In this document: piece by piece, positions 44,437 to 53,823 of the stretch
How positions within the stretch are numbered: position 1 is the first letter of the stretch
How the letters are laid out: each line of letters opens with the position of its first letter
Assembly: GCF_000970455.1 (NCBI RefSeq)
Contig: NZ_LAJG01000005.1
Location: forward strand, 124,001 to 188,000
Length of the DNA: 64,000 nucleotides
Direction of reading: 5' to 3'
Origin: Devosia soli
GTDB taxonomy: Bacteria; Pseudomonadota; Alphaproteobacteria; Rhizobiales; Devosiaceae
The notes under the pieces: model-generated
The model's input: only the letters and a program-made list of their open reading frames with translations
The model's database searches: none
Told to the model about the DNA's origin: nothing
Translations under genes and position numbers: made by a program

Positions 44437-45675
44437 ATGCCTCTCATGACGACCTCGACCAGCAGCCCCGCCTCATTGGCCGGCCAGCAAACTGCTCTGA
44501 GCATCATTTTTGCTGTTAGCGGCGCCCATCTTCTCAATGACTTGCTGCAGTTTCTGCTCCCGGCGCTTTATCCCCTGCTAAAGGTCAATTACGAGCTTAA
44601 TTATCTGCAGATCGGGCTTTTGACGCTGGGGCAACAGATCACCGCCTGCTTCCTGCAGCCGGTGTTCGGCCTGCGTGGGGACTTGAAGCCGAAGCCCTAT
44701 AGCCTCGCGATTTCGCTGGTGATCGTCACGGTCGGCGTCTTGGGACTCGCCCTGGCACCAAGCTATATCTGGCTCTTTGTCGCCTCCGTCGTCATGGGTA
44801 TCGGCTCGGCGATCTTTCACCCCGAAGCATCGCGCGTGGCGCGAATGGCGTCGGGCGGCAAGCTCGGGTTTGCACAATCGCTGTTTCAGGTCGGAGGCAA
44901 TATCGGCACTGCGCTAGGCCCCCTGGCCGCCGCTATGATTCTATTGCCGCTCGGGCAGGTAACAACCAGCTGGTTCCTGATCGCGGGCCTTCTCGGCATC
45001 GCCCTCCTCGCTCATGTGGGAGGTTGGTTCGTCGAACATCAGCGCCAGGCAGCTGCCCGCCCAGCCGTCGTGCTCTCGAGGCCCAGCCTCGCTCGGGGTC
45101 GGCTCATCGTCGCCTTTGCGGTGATCGGCGCGCTACTCTTCAGCAAGTTCATCTATATCGAGGGGATGAAGAGCTATTACGCTTTCTTCCTCATCGAAAA
45201 ATTCGGCCTTTCGGCGCAGGAATCGCAGATTTATCTCTTCCTTTTCCTCGGCGCAGTGGCCGCGGGAACATTTATCGGTGGTCCGGTCGGCGACCGGTAT
45301 GGACGGCTATCGGTCATCTGGATTTCGATTTTGGGAGCCCTGCCCTTTACCCTGGCCCTGCCCTATCTCGACCTTTATGGCACGGCGGCCATGAGCATCA
45401 TGACTGGGCTGATCCTATCTTCAGCGTTCTCGGCGATGGTGGTCTATGCGCAGGAGTTGGTGCCGGGAAAAGTTGGGATGATCGCTGGCTTCGTCTTCGG
45501 CTTTGCCTTCGGCATTGGCGCGCTCGGCGCTGCGGCGATGGGCGCGCTCGCAGACAAGATCGGCATCGTCCAGGTCTTTCAGATTTGCGGTTTCCTGCCC
45601 ATCTTGGGTATCCTTACCATCTTCCTGCCGCGTACGGCAGAATTACACCCGCCGGCCAAGGAGCAAGTCGCATGA
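44437..45675 (+). CDS. MFS transporter, fosmidomycin-resistance (Fsr) type
   Basis: 412-residue major facilitator with 12 predicted membrane segments. 'SGAHLLNDLLQFLLPALYPLL' near the start is characteristic of Fsr-type exporters, as is 'GSAIFHPEASRVARMASGGK' between segments 4 and 5. 'GPVGDRYGRL' is the MFS loop motif of the second half. It probably exports a small toxic compound. A small hairpin TGCTCAA/TTGAGCA (44369-44385) lies in the leader. It is coupled by ATGA to the next gene. Confidence 0.88.
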   Translation: MPLMTTSTSSPASLAGQQTALSIIFAVSGAHLLNDLLQFLLPALYPLLKVNYELNYLQIGLLTLGQQITACFLQPVFGLRGDLKPKPYSLAISLVIVTVGVLGLALAPSYIWLFVASVVMGIGSAIFHPEASRVARMASGGKLGFAQSLFQVGGNIGTALGPLAAAMILLPLGQVTTSWFLIAGLLGIALLAHVGGWFVEHQRQAAARPAVVLSRPSLARGRLIVAFAVIGALLFSKFIYIEGMKSYYAFFLIEKFGLSAQESQIYLFLFLGAVAAGTFIGGPVGDRYGRLSVIWISILGALPFTLALPYLDLYGTAAMSIMTGLILSSAFSAMVVYAQELVPGKVGMIAGFVFGFAFGIGALGAAAMGALADKIGIVQVFQICGFLPILGILTIFLPRTAELHPPAKEQVA

Positions 45676-46133
45676 GTGAAGGCATCGACCTCGACAATGA
45701 AAGCCAGATCACGCTGACGCGGAAGATCGGCGCCAATGTCAGCGACGTCTTTTCAGCCTGGACCGATCCTGCCCTGATCGAACAGTGGCAAGTGGATGAA
45801 GCCGAGTTCGAGCCCTTGAAAGGTGGCGAGTATCGCTTTGTCACCTTTGGCGATGAAGACGAGGCTGACCATGAAGTGACCGGCGAAATCCTCGACATCG
45901 TCGAAGACGAGAAGCTCGTGATGTCCTGGGTTCACCGCGACGAGGAAGCTGACGAAGAGCTGTTGTTCGTCCTCGACATCAGCTTCCGCGCCATCGACGA
46001 TGACAACACCGAAATCACGGTCATTGAACGGGGATTGCCGCACGCTGACCCGCAGACACGCATATTTTCGATGGAAGCTTGGAGTTCCGCTCTCGAGCAA
46101 CTCGCCGAGGTGATGGAAGAAGTGATCGACTGA
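45672..46133 (+). CDS. SRPBCC (AHSA1/START-like) domain protein
   Basis: 153-residue single-domain protein of the Activator-of-Hsp90-ATPase-homologue group: 'LTRKIGANVSDVFSAWTDPALIEQW' type opening (about 13-37) and 'GEYRFVTFGDEDEA' strand block. It is strongly acidic in the middle and C-terminal parts. The family binds hydrophobic ligands in a deep cavity; specific function is unknown. The ATG overlaps the MFS stop, so the two are co-translated. Confidence 0.82.
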   Translation: MSEGIDLDNESQITLTRKIGANVSDVFSAWTDPALIEQWQVDEAEFEPLKGGEYRFVTFGDEDEADHEVTGEILDIVEDEKLVMSWVHRDEEADEELLFVLDISFRAIDDDNTEITVIERGLPHADPQTRIFSMEAWSSALEQLAEVMEEVID

Positions 46134-46182
46134 ACCGGAGCGCTGTCCAAAGCGTAGTAACGGAAAGCACCGGAGCTTCGCC

Positions 46183-47595
46183 TTGGATCGACCGACCTGC
46201 CTTGTCTGGCTGCGCAACGACCTGCGCCTCGCCGACAATCCCGCCCTAACTGCGGCCTGTGCCTCGGATATGAGAGTTGTGGCGCTCTATATCCACGAAG
46301 CTGACGACGGCGTTCGCGGCCCAGGCAGCGCGGCCAGGTGGTGGCTTCACCACAGTCTCGTTTCCCTGGCTGCTGACCTCGGCAAGATCGGCATTCCGCT
46401 CTTCGTTGAAGCTGGGAAGGCGGCTCTCGTTCTGGAGCGGGCTACAAATGACCACGGCATCCAGGCAGTGCATTGGAATCGTCGTTACGCGCCAGCCGAG
46501 CGGGAAGTCGACCACACCATTAAAGAACATCTGCGCTCTCGGGGCATCGCGGTGGCCTCGCATGTCGGCAATGTGCTGGCGGAGCCGTGGACGATACAGA
46601 CGGGCCAAGGCAAACCGTATTCAGTCTATTCCCCCTTTTGGCGCACCCTGAAGGACCGCGCCATCGACGAGCCTCAGCAGGCACCCAAGAAGCACGGTGA
46701 GCCCCTCAAGCCTAAAGGCATAGACGACACTTACAAGGCGCCGAAATGGTCCACAAAGTTCGACGGACTATGGACCATTGGCGAGGCGGGTGCGCGCAAG
46801 GCCCTGCATGACTTTCTCGATGAGCGGCTCGACATCTATCCCGAAGGCCGCGACTTTCCGGGCCGGGATGCGACGTCGAGGCTCTCCCCGCATCTTCGCT
46901 TCGGTGAAATTACCGCCCGTCAGATCTGGCATTCGGTGCACGCCCTGATCGAGGCCGAGCCAGAGCGGGCCGAGGCCGGCTATAAATTTCTGTCCGAGCT
47001 GGCCTGGCGCGATTTCAGCTATCATCAGCTCTATCATCGCCAGGATATCGCTAGCGTCCCGATGCAGGAAAAATACGCTGGCATGCGCTGGCGCGATGAC
47101 GCAAAGGCGGAAAAAGCCTGGCAGGCGGGCCAAACGGGCATTCCTATCGTTGATGCCGGGATGCGCGAACTCTGGGCGACAGGCTATATGCAGAATCGCG
47201 TTCGCATGCTGGTCGCGTCCCTTCTCACCAAAAATCTCCTGATCGATTGGAAAAACGGAGAGCGGTGGTTCTGGGACTGTCTTGTCGACTGCGACATCGC
47301 CAACAACCCGGCAAGCTGGCAATGGGTGGCAGGCAGCGGACTTGATGCCGCGCCTTACTTTCGCATCTTCAATCCCGTTACCCAAGGCGAGCGCTTCGAT
47401 GCTGGCGGCGACTATGTACGTCGCTGGGTGCCAGAATTGGCTAAGCTCGACGATAGGTGGCTCCATGATCCTGCCTCCGCACCGAAGGACGTCCTGGAAA
47501 AGGCGGGCATCAAGATCGGAGAAACCTATCCGGCACCCATCGTTGATCTTAAATCCTCACGCGAGCGCGCGCTTGATCGGCAAAAGGAACTCTAG
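46183..47595 (+). CDS. phrB: Deoxyribodipyrimidine photolyase
   Basis: 470-residue cryptochrome/photolyase-family enzyme that repairs UV pyrimidine dimers with blue light. The N-terminal antenna domain begins 'CLVWLRNDLRLADNPAL'. The FAD domain shows 'TSRLSPHLRFGEITARQIW', 'ELAWRDFSYHQLYH' and the C-terminal photolyase signature around 'ANNPASWQWVAGSG' and 'YFRIFNPVTQGERFD'. The tryptophan-rich electron path is present ('ERWFWDCLVD'). The start is TTG at 46183 with GGAG eight bases upstream. Confidence 0.93.
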   Translation: MDRPTCLVWLRNDLRLADNPALTAACASDMRVVALYIHEADDGVRGPGSAARWWLHHSLVSLAADLGKIGIPLFVEAGKAALVLERATNDHGIQAVHWNRRYAPAEREVDHTIKEHLRSRGIAVASHVGNVLAEPWTIQTGQGKPYSVYSPFWRTLKDRAIDEPQQAPKKHGEPLKPKGIDDTYKAPKWSTKFDGLWTIGEAGARKALHDFLDERLDIYPEGRDFPGRDATSRLSPHLRFGEITARQIWHSVHALIEAEPERAEAGYKFLSELAWRDFSYHQLYHRQDIASVPMQEKYAGMRWRDDAKAEKAWQAGQTGIPIVDAGMRELWATGYMQNRVRMLVASLLTKNLLIDWKNGERWFWDCLVDCDIANNPASWQWVAGSGLDAAPYFRIFNPVTQGERFDAGGDYVRRWVPELAKLDDRWLHDPASAPKDVLEKAGIKIGETYPAPIVDLKSSRERALDRQKEL

Positions 47596-47743
47596 AAAAA
47601 GAAACTGCATTGATCGCCCGGGCGGGGCGCACAGTTCTGCCAGTGGCCCGGCGACCGGAAAGTCGTGCCATTTCCGATGTTTGAGGCTTGTTCGACGGGG
47701 GACTGGCCCCTACCATCCTTCATAAACAACCACTAGAGCGATC

Positions 47744-48793
47744 ATGGCCAAGCACGACGATCTCATCTCCGCCATCGGCAACACGCCCCTCATTCGCCTC
47801 AGCCGGGTTTCGGCGCTGACGGGTTGCGAGATTTGGGGCAAGGCAGAATTTCTCAATCCCGGCCAGTCCGTAAAGGATCGCGCAGCCCTCTTCATCATCC
47901 ACGACCTCGTCAAATCAGGCGCGCTAAAGCCTGGCGGTACGATTGTGGAAGGCACCGCGGGTAACACCGGAATTGGGCTGACCCTGGTTGCCAATTCTCT
48001 GGGCTTCAAGTCCGTGATCGTCATTCCTGAAACTCAGAGCCAGGAAAAGAAGGACGCACTGCGCCTTTATGGTGCCGAACTCATCGAAGTGCCGGCCAAG
48101 CCCTACAAGAACCCGAACAATTACATCAAGCTGTCGGGGCGCCTCGCGGAAAAACTCAATCGTGAACTCCCGGAGGGAGCGGTCTGGGCCAATCAGTTCG
48201 ACAACGTGTCGAACAAGCGTGCTCATATCGAAACCACCGGACCGGAAATCTGGCACCAGACCAATGGCCGTATCGATGGCTTCATCTGCGCAGTCGGTTC
48301 AGGTGGCACTTTGGCCGGCGTTGCCGAAGCGCTCCGGTCACGTAATTCCGACATAAAGATCGGCCTGGCCGATCCCGAAGGCGCCGCGCTTTATGAATAT
48401 TACGCGCACGGCACGCTCAAATCCTCGGGCAACTCGATCACCGAAGGCATCGGTCAGGGCCGCATCACGGCCAATCTTGAAGGCCTGACGATCGACCATC
48501 CTTACCAGATTTCAGACGCCGAGGCCCTGCCCTACATCTTCGACCTCCTCGAGCACGAAGGCCTTTGCCTCGGCGGCTCGAGCGCCATCAACATCGCTGG
48601 CGCGGTGCGCATGGCGCGCGACCTCGGCCCCGGCAAGACGATCGTCACCATCCTCTGCGACTACGGCAACCGATATGCCAGCAAGATCTTCAATCCCGAT
48701 TTCCTGCGCGGAAAAAATCTTCCCGTTCCCCCGTGGATGGAAGCCCGCATCCCGATCGATATCTCGGACATTATCGAAGAAGAGCCGGCGTGA
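47744..48793 (+). CDS. cysK: Cysteine synthase A-type PLP enzyme
   Basis: 349-residue fold-type II PLP enzyme (O-acetylserine sulfhydrylase family). The PLP lysine is in 'NPGQSVKDRAAL' (about residue 45), 'EGTAGNTGIGL' binds the substrate carboxylate and 'GSGGTLAGV' the phosphate. The C-terminal extension of about 25 residues ('NPDFLRGKNLPVPPWMEARI') is common in alphaproteobacterial CysK. It makes cysteine from O-acetylserine and sulfide; a cystathionine-synthase-like role cannot be excluded. Its stop codon lies in the loop of the downstream hairpin. Confidence 0.9.
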   Translation: MAKHDDLISAIGNTPLIRLSRVSALTGCEIWGKAEFLNPGQSVKDRAALFIIHDLVKSGALKPGGTIVEGTAGNTGIGLTLVANSLGFKSVIVIPETQSQEKKDALRLYGAELIEVPAKPYKNPNNYIKLSGRLAEKLNRELPEGAVWANQFDNVSNKRAHIETTGPEIWHQTNGRIDGFICAVGSGGTLAGVAEALRSRNSDIKIGLADPEGAALYEYYAHGTLKSSGNSITEGIGQGRITANLEGLTIDHPYQISDAEALPYIFDLLEHEGLCLGGSSAINIAGAVRMARDLGPGKTIVTILCDYGNRYASKIFNPDFLRGKNLPVPPWMEARIPIDISDIIEEEPA

Positions 48794-48803
48794 CGCCGGC
48801 TCT
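48781..48803. terminator. Bidirectional hairpin terminator overlapping the cysK stop codon
   Basis: Perfect ten-base-pair stem AGAGCCGGCG/CGCCGGCTCT whose three-base loop TGA is the cysK stop codon. It separates cysK from the convergent gene ending at 48808. T-runs are short on both strands, so termination efficiency is uncertain. Confidence 0.65.
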
Positions 48804-48807
48804 AAAA

Positions 48808-49497
48808 CTAGGCGCTGAAGTCCAGATTAGTTGGCTTCCGCAGCACGCCGCTGTCCGGCATGTTCAACGGGATTGAGTTGGATACTTCTGTCAGTTCTAT
48901 CGCTCGCGCAAGCCCGCGTCCGGATCCTTTAAGGTAGAATCCGAAATTCAGCGCCACAGCGTCCTCGGGCACATCGAAAACGATTGTGCGGATTGTCCAA
49001 TCGGTATTGCCGTTGATTGGACCAGCAATTTGAGACCGTTCCAAGTTTTCAAAGCGCGATGACCCAGCTGGTCCATCGACCCTGAACCACGGGGTAACCC
49101 CACCTGAAACGCCTACAGATTTGATCTGACACCTTAGTCTTGTTCGCTTGCCACGATAATCCGATGCGTCAATGGCTTGCATCAAAGTGCAAAAATCCGC
49201 TTCCGAAAGGTAGGCTTCAGCGCCGGGCTTGCTTTCGATAACCGCCGCATGGTCTGTCTGATCGACATTGATACGATAGGCGCTAGGATTATTCCCCGAT
49301 TTGCTCCATGCCTTGGGCACGAGTTCATGAGCTATACCGTACGCTTCGATCTTGGCGCTCAGAATATTCCAATTGGCGACGCCGAACTGCCTGGCCAGCA
49401 GTTCAAGACTATCGCTATGAGACAGTTCAATATTCCGTTCCGCCAATGCCTGCCGCAGCAGTTTAGCCATGAGCTTTGCGTCCATGAACGTATGCAT
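48808..49497 (-). CDS. Two-domain protein: glyoxalase-superfamily N-terminal helix domain plus ligand-binding-like C-terminus
   Basis: 229 residues, function unknown. Residues 1-50 ('AKLLRQALAERNIELSHSDS...LLARQFGVANWNILSAKIEA') match the short helical domain found at the start of many 'glyoxalase superfamily' proteins. The C-terminal part ('DYRGKRTRLRCQIKSVGVSG', 'TPWFRVDGP', 'DVPEDAVALNFGFYLKGSG') looks like a beta-sandwich domain seen next to regulatory or sigma-factor domains in proteobacteria. ATG at 49497 has AGAGGA seven bases upstream. The 234 bases upstream (to 49731) hold no gene I can support. Confidence 0.7.
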   Translation of the reverse strand: MHTFMDAKLMAKLLRQALAERNIELSHSDSLELLARQFGVANWNILSAKIEAYGIAHELVPKAWSKSGNNPSAYRINVDQTDHAAVIESKPGAEAYLSEADFCTLMQAIDASDYRGKRTRLRCQIKSVGVSGGVTPWFRVDGPAGSSRFENLERSQIAGPINGNTDWTIRTIVFDVPEDAVALNFGFYLKGSGRGLARAIELTEVSNSIPLNMPDSGVLRKPTNLDFSA

Positions 49498-49731
49498 GGT
49501 CTGATCCTCTCGGGCGGACTTGTAGCGGCCAGTGCTCGCGTTGCTGACGGTTCGTCCGCCATCTAGGGGTCAAACCTAAGCATTTGTCATGCATTCACCA
49601 GCCCTTACGGGTGCGAGCGGCGGGCTGCATGAGCCTACGGTCAATGCTAGCGCAGTGCATCCTCGTGTCAACGGGATTGTCCAGCGGCTGCTGGCTGATA
49701 GAGTGCGCGGCAAATTGGAGAACCCCCAGCC

Positions 49732-51183
49732 TTGTTCGGCATCGACGACATTCTGCGCGCCATAGTTGCGGACCTGCATCTGGTGGCCGCGATCATGGGC
49801 GCCATTTATCTCCTCGCGTTCATCTGTGCGGTCCGCGAGATCTATAATTCCCGGACTTCGCAGGGGTCGATCGCCTGGCTTCTGTCCCTGGCGCTGCTCC
49901 CATTTCCGACGGTGTTCGTCTATCTCGTCTTCGGCTGGAAGTTCTTCGATGACTACGCCACCGATCGAATCAAGAACGGTCGCGCGGATCGGCCCCTGCG
50001 CGCCAAGGACCTCGCGCTGATCGATCGAGACACCGATGCCAAATGGCCGGTGCAGGTTGCCGTTTCGGAATTGCCTTTTCTCAAAGGCAATGACGTCGAG
50101 CTACTCGTCGATGGCCAGGCAACGTTCGAATCCATCTTTGCCGGGATCGAGGCGGCAGAACACTATCTGCTGGTGCAATTCTATATCGTACGGGACGACG
50201 CGCTCGGCCAGCAGCTTGCGGAACGGCTGATCGCCAAGGCAAAGTCTGGCGTCGAAGTCCGCTTGCTTTACGACGATATCGGCAGCACCGGCATGCCAAA
50301 GCGTTTCCGCACACAGATGCGCGATGCCGGCATCAAGGTCGCGGGCTTCAACCAGCGCCACAAGTTCATGCGGTTTTACGGTCCGACCCGGATCAATTAC
50401 CGCAACCATCGCAAGATCGTCGTCGCCGACGGCAAGCATGCCTGGGTCGGCGGACACAATGTCGGCGTGGAATATCTCGGCGAGAACCCCAAGTTCGGCC
50501 GTTGGCGCGATACGCATGTTCGTGTCTCGGGGCCAGCCGCTCTCGGTTGCGCTCTTCTCTTCCGCGAGGATTGGGAATGGGCGACCGGCGAGCGCTTGCC
50601 GGCAACCCCACCAAAGGAACTGGAAACGCCGGGCGATCAGTCCGTTCTAGTCATGGGCAGCGGGCCTGCCGATCAGCTCGAGGAATGCGCTATCGCCTAT
50701 GTCGACCTCATAGGGCGGGCGCGCGAAAGACTTTGGATCGTCAGCCCCTATTTCGTGCCGGATACCGATATCCGCACGGCACTCTTTGCCGCGCGGCTGC
50801 GGGGCGTCGACGTCCGGATCATGCTGCCTGACAATCCTGATCACTTGATGGTTTGGCTCGCGAGCATCGCGCATGCCGATGCCATGGTTCAGCATGATAT
50901 CGGCGTCTATCGCTATACCGACGGGTTCCTGCACCAGAAGGTTGTGCTGATGGACGACGAGATTGCCACCGTCGGTAGCGTCAATTTCGACAATCGGTCA
51001 TTCGCGATCAATTTCGAGATCACCCTCTGGTTCACCGATCCGCAGGCCATTCGCGACGTCGAGGAAATGCTGGAAGCCGATTTCCTGCTTTGCCGCCAAG
51101 TGAGCACGGCCGAAGTCTCGACGCGGCCAATGGTGCTCTACTTCCTGACGCAGGCCGCGCGCCTATTGTCGCCCGTGCTTTAA
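49732..51183 (+). CDS. cls: Cardiolipin synthase (phospholipase D family)
   Basis: 483-residue membrane enzyme joining phosphatidylglycerol molecules to cardiolipin. Two N-terminal membrane segments (about 15-32 and 45-65) precede two HKD catalytic motifs: 'HRKIVVADGKHAWVGGHNVG' (about 224-243) and 'HQKVVLMDDEIATVGSVNFD' (about 402-421). The TTG start at 49732 has GGAG 12 bases upstream, rather far; an ATG at 49793 would remove part of the first membrane segment, so TTG is kept with reserve. Confidence 0.93.
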   Translation: MFGIDDILRAIVADLHLVAAIMGAIYLLAFICAVREIYNSRTSQGSIAWLLSLALLPFPTVFVYLVFGWKFFDDYATDRIKNGRADRPLRAKDLALIDRDTDAKWPVQVAVSELPFLKGNDVELLVDGQATFESIFAGIEAAEHYLLVQFYIVRDDALGQQLAERLIAKAKSGVEVRLLYDDIGSTGMPKRFRTQMRDAGIKVAGFNQRHKFMRFYGPTRINYRNHRKIVVADGKHAWVGGHNVGVEYLGENPKFGRWRDTHVRVSGPAALGCALLFREDWEWATGERLPATPPKELETPGDQSVLVMGSGPADQLEECAIAYVDLIGRARERLWIVSPYFVPDTDIRTALFAARLRGVDVRIMLPDNPDHLMVWLASIAHADAMVQHDIGVYRYTDGFLHQKVVLMDDEIATVGSVNFDNRSFAINFEITLWFTDPQAIRDVEEMLEADFLLCRQVSTAEVSTRPMVLYFLTQAARLLSPVL

Positions 51184-51194
51184 GGACCCTTTCG

Positions 51195-51908
51195 ATGACG
51201 AACATGCTCTTTCGCGATGATGCCTATCGCCGTTCGACTGAAGCAGTCGTGACTGAAATTACGCCCGACGGCGGCATTGTGCTGGATCAAACTGTTTTCT
51301 ACGCCACATCCGGCGGGCAGCCTGGAGATAGCGGCATCATAACGGCGGAAGACGGCACGGTGGTGATGATCGGCAGTGCCATCCACCCCGATGGCGACAA
51401 GACACGCATCCTTCACGTATCGGCCGAGGGGCAACCCGGCCTTGGCGTCGGGACCAAGGTCATCGCTACTTTGGATTGGGAGCGGCGGTACAAGCTCATG
51501 CGCATGCACACCGCGCTTCATCTGCTTTCGGTGGCGCTGCCCTTTCCGGTTACTGGCGGATCCATCGGAGAGGACAAGGGCCGGCTCGATTTCAGCATGC
51601 CTGAAGCTCCGGAAGACGTCGGGGCGCTCGACGCGGCACTCAACGCCATGGTCGACGCCGATCATGCAGTGACGACCGAGTGGATCAGCGACGAGGAAAT
51701 GCTGGCCAAGGCCGACCTGATCAAGACCATGAAGGTCAAGCCGCCCATGGGTCAGGGCCGTGTCCGGCTTGTTCGCATCGGCGACATTGATCTGCAGCCC
51801 TGTGGCGGCACCCACGTCGTGCGCACCGGAGAAATCGGGACGCTCGCGATTGGAAAAATCGAGAACAAGGGCAAGCAGAACCGCCGCGTGAACCTGCTGT
51901 TCGCCTAG
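51195..51908 (+). CDS. alaX: Alanyl-tRNA editing protein AlaX type
   Basis: 237-residue stand-alone editing domain that hydrolyses mischarged Ser- or Gly-tRNA(Ala). The zinc motif HxxxH is in 'MHTALHLLSVAL' (about 106-117), and the second metal pair is in 'QPCGGTHVV' (about 199-207). The N-terminal 'FYATSGGQPGDSG' is the conserved editing-domain opening. No aminoacylation domain is present. The ATG at 51195, 11 bases after cls, has AAGGA upstream. Its last four bases overlap the convergent binding-protein gene. Confidence 0.92.
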   Translation: MTNMLFRDDAYRRSTEAVVTEITPDGGIVLDQTVFYATSGGQPGDSGIITAEDGTVVMIGSAIHPDGDKTRILHVSAEGQPGLGVGTKVIATLDWERRYKLMRMHTALHLLSVALPFPVTGGSIGEDKGRLDFSMPEAPEDVGALDAALNAMVDADHAVTTEWISDEEMLAKADLIKTMKVKPPMGQGRVRLVRIGDIDLQPCGGTHVVRTGEIGTLAIGKIENKGKQNRRVNLLFA

Positions 51909-52957
51909 CGGATTGGCGGCGCGTAAAGCAGCCCGCCATTGCTCCAGAGCGCATTCTGGCCGCGGAGCATGGCAGCACCGGTCTGCGGCCCGAAATGGCG
52001 ATCGAAGAGCTCGGCATAATTGCCGACCGCCCTAATGGCATCTGTCATGAAGCTCGCGCGAAGGCCCAAGGCTGCGCCATAGTCGCCCTCAACCCCGAGC
52101 AGACGCCGCACATCGGCCGAACGCGCCGCCGAGAGCGAGTCGATATTAAGGCTTGTGACGCCCACCTCTTCTGCGGTGATCAAGGCAAAGATGGTCCAAC
52201 GGACAATCTCGAACCACTGGTCATCTCCGCCTTGTACGACTGGACCAAGGGTTTCCTTTGAGATGCGCTCGGGCAAGATACGGTGTTGCGATGGATCCTC
52301 GAGTTCGCGACGGATGGCCTGCAATTGGCGGCCGGAAGCAGAGATGACGTCGCAAAGACTGGCCCGGTAGGCAACGATCAGATCGGCAATGTCTTCGTAG
52401 ACAATGTCAGTATATCTCGTCTGGTTGGTGAAGAAGAAGTCATCGAGCGCTTCAACCGCACCTGAACCGTCGACGACGCAAATCCTGACATTGTCCAGTT
52501 CATAAGCGGAGACGACGCTCATCGACTGAGGAACGAGAAACCCCTGACCATCGAAGAAGCTCGGCGTTACGTATCGCGCCCCGTAGCGGAGGTCGCGGCC
52601 GGCCGTCCATGCTCCGTTGCGCATGATCACATCAACTGCGCCGGTCTGGAGCGGAGCGAAGCGCGCTTCGCCACGGAAAGCCCGGAATTCGATGAGATCG
52701 GGATTGCCGAAGATGGCAGCCGCCAAGGCACGGCAGAGATCGACATCGAAGCCGGACCACCGACCATTGGCGTCTTGCTGGGCAAATCCCGCCAATGGGT
52801 TGCTGGAGCCGCAGACCAGGAAGCCACGCTCGCGGACTGTGTCGAGCGTTGCCGCATGAGCTCCGCTTATCCAGCTGATCCAACCAATGGCCAGCACGAG
52901 CAGCAATGGCTTGATGCGAGAAATCAAAATGCCGGCCTTTTTCCAACGAGCGGACAT
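51905..52957 (-). CDS. Amino-acid ABC transporter substrate-binding protein (AapJ-like paralogue)
   Basis: 350-residue periplasmic binding protein of the polar amino-acid family 3. A signal peptide of about 35 residues (...GWISWISGAHA) is followed by 'VRERGFLVCGSSNPLAGF'. It ends 'GGLLYAPPIR', like AapJ, and shares 'SKETLGPVVQGGDDQWFEIVRW' type sequence, so it is an AapJ paralogue. It lies downstream of aapP in the same direction, separated by a strong stem-loop, as a fifth gene of the aap cluster. Substrate probably an amino acid or derivative differing from AapJ's range. Confidence 0.88.
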   Translation of the reverse strand: MSARWKKAGILISRIKPLLLVLAIGWISWISGAHAATLDTVRERGFLVCGSSNPLAGFAQQDANGRWSGFDVDLCRALAAAIFGNPDLIEFRAFRGEARFAPLQTGAVDVIMRNGAWTAGRDLRYGARYVTPSFFDGQGFLVPQSMSVVSAYELDNVRICVVDGSGAVEALDDFFFTNQTRYTDIVYEDIADLIVAYRASLCDVISASGRQLQAIRRELEDPSQHRILPERISKETLGPVVQGGDDQWFEIVRWTIFALITAEEVGVTSLNIDSLSAARSADVRRLLGVEGDYGAALGLRASFMTDAIRAVGNYAELFDRHFGPQTGAAMLRGQNALWSNGGLLYAPPIR

Positions 52958-52972
52958 TGTGGCAGGCGGATG

Positions 52973-53007
52973 CCACGGGTCAAGCCGGTGACGGCGGTGA
53001 CCCGTGG
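52973..53007 (-). other. Large stem-loop between aapP and the extra binding-protein gene
   Basis: Perfect ten-base-pair stem CCACGGGTCA/TGACCCGTGG enclosing a smaller GCCG/CGGC hairpin. It begins 11 bases after the aapP stop. No T-run follows, so it may be an attenuator or an RNA-stability element rather than a complete terminator. Confidence 0.6.
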
Positions 53008-53017
53008 ATATCGGCGT

Positions 53018-53818
53018 TCAGTGCAGGATCTGGCTGAGGAACAGCTTGGTTCGCTCATGCTGCGGGTTCGAGAAGAAGGCTTCAGGCTCGTTCTGTTCGA
53101 TGATCTGGCCCTGGTCCATGAAGATCACGCGATTGGCCACCTGACGTGCAAAGCCCATTTCGTGGGTCACGCAGATCATGGTCATGCCGTCTTCAGCAAG
53201 CCCGATCATGACTTCGAGCACTTCCTTGACCATTTCCGGATCGAGCGCCGAGGTCGGTTCGTCAAAGAGCATAATCTTGGGCTGCATGCAGAGCGAGCGC
53301 GCAATGGCGACGCGCTGCTGCTGGCCGCCGGAAAGCTGGCCCGGATATTTGTTGGCCTGCTCCGGGATCTTCACTCGCTCGAGATAGTGCATGGCTGTCG
53401 CCTCGGCTTCAGCCTTGGGAATGCCGCGAACCCAGATCGGCGCAAGCGTAAGGTTCTGGAGGATCGTCAGATGGGGGAAAAGATTGAAGTGCTGAAACAC
53501 CATACCGACCTCCCGGCGCACTTCGTCGATGCGCTTGAGATCGGCGGTGAGCTCCGTGCCATTGACGATGATCTGTCCTTCCTGGTGCTCCTCCAGGCGA
53601 TTGATGCAGCGGATGAGCGTCGACTTCCCCGAGCCCGAAGGCCCGGCGATGACGATACGCTCGCCCTTCATCACCCGCAGATTGATGTCCCGCAGCACGT
53701 GGAAATCGGAATACCATTTGTGCATGTTGATGACATCGATGGCCACTTCGGTCTTGGAGACCTGCATGTGGCTGGTATCGATTTGACGAGCGACGGTTGT
53801 TTCGGAAACCTGAGACAA
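53018..53818 (-). CDS. aapP: General L-amino acid ABC transporter ATP-binding protein
   Basis: 266-residue ATPase. Walker A 'GPSGSGKST' lies at about 58-66, Q-loop '[12 protein letters not shown]', signature '[13 protein letters not shown]', Walker B '[12 protein letters not shown]' and H-loop 'VTHEMGFAR'. The start is TTG at 53818 (then [11 protein letters not shown]), six bases after the aapM stop, with AGAGG eight bases upstream; this matches the usual AapP N-terminus better than the ATG at 53767. A longer ORF running into aapM is discarded. Confidence 0.93.
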   Translation of the reverse strand: MSQVSETTVARQIDTSHMQVSKTEVAIDVINMHKWYSDFHVLRDINLRVMKGERIVIAGPSGSGKSTLIRCINRLEEHQEGQIIVNGTELTADLKRIDEVRREVGMVFQHFNLFPHLTILQNLTLAPIWVRGIPKAEAEATAMHYLERVKIPEQANKYPGQLSGGQQQRVAIARSLCMQPKIMLFDEPTSALDPEMVKEVLEVMIGLAEDGMTMICVTHEMGFARQVANRVIFMDQGQIIEQNEPEAFFSNPQHERTKLFLSQILH

Positions 53819-53823
53819 TCGAG

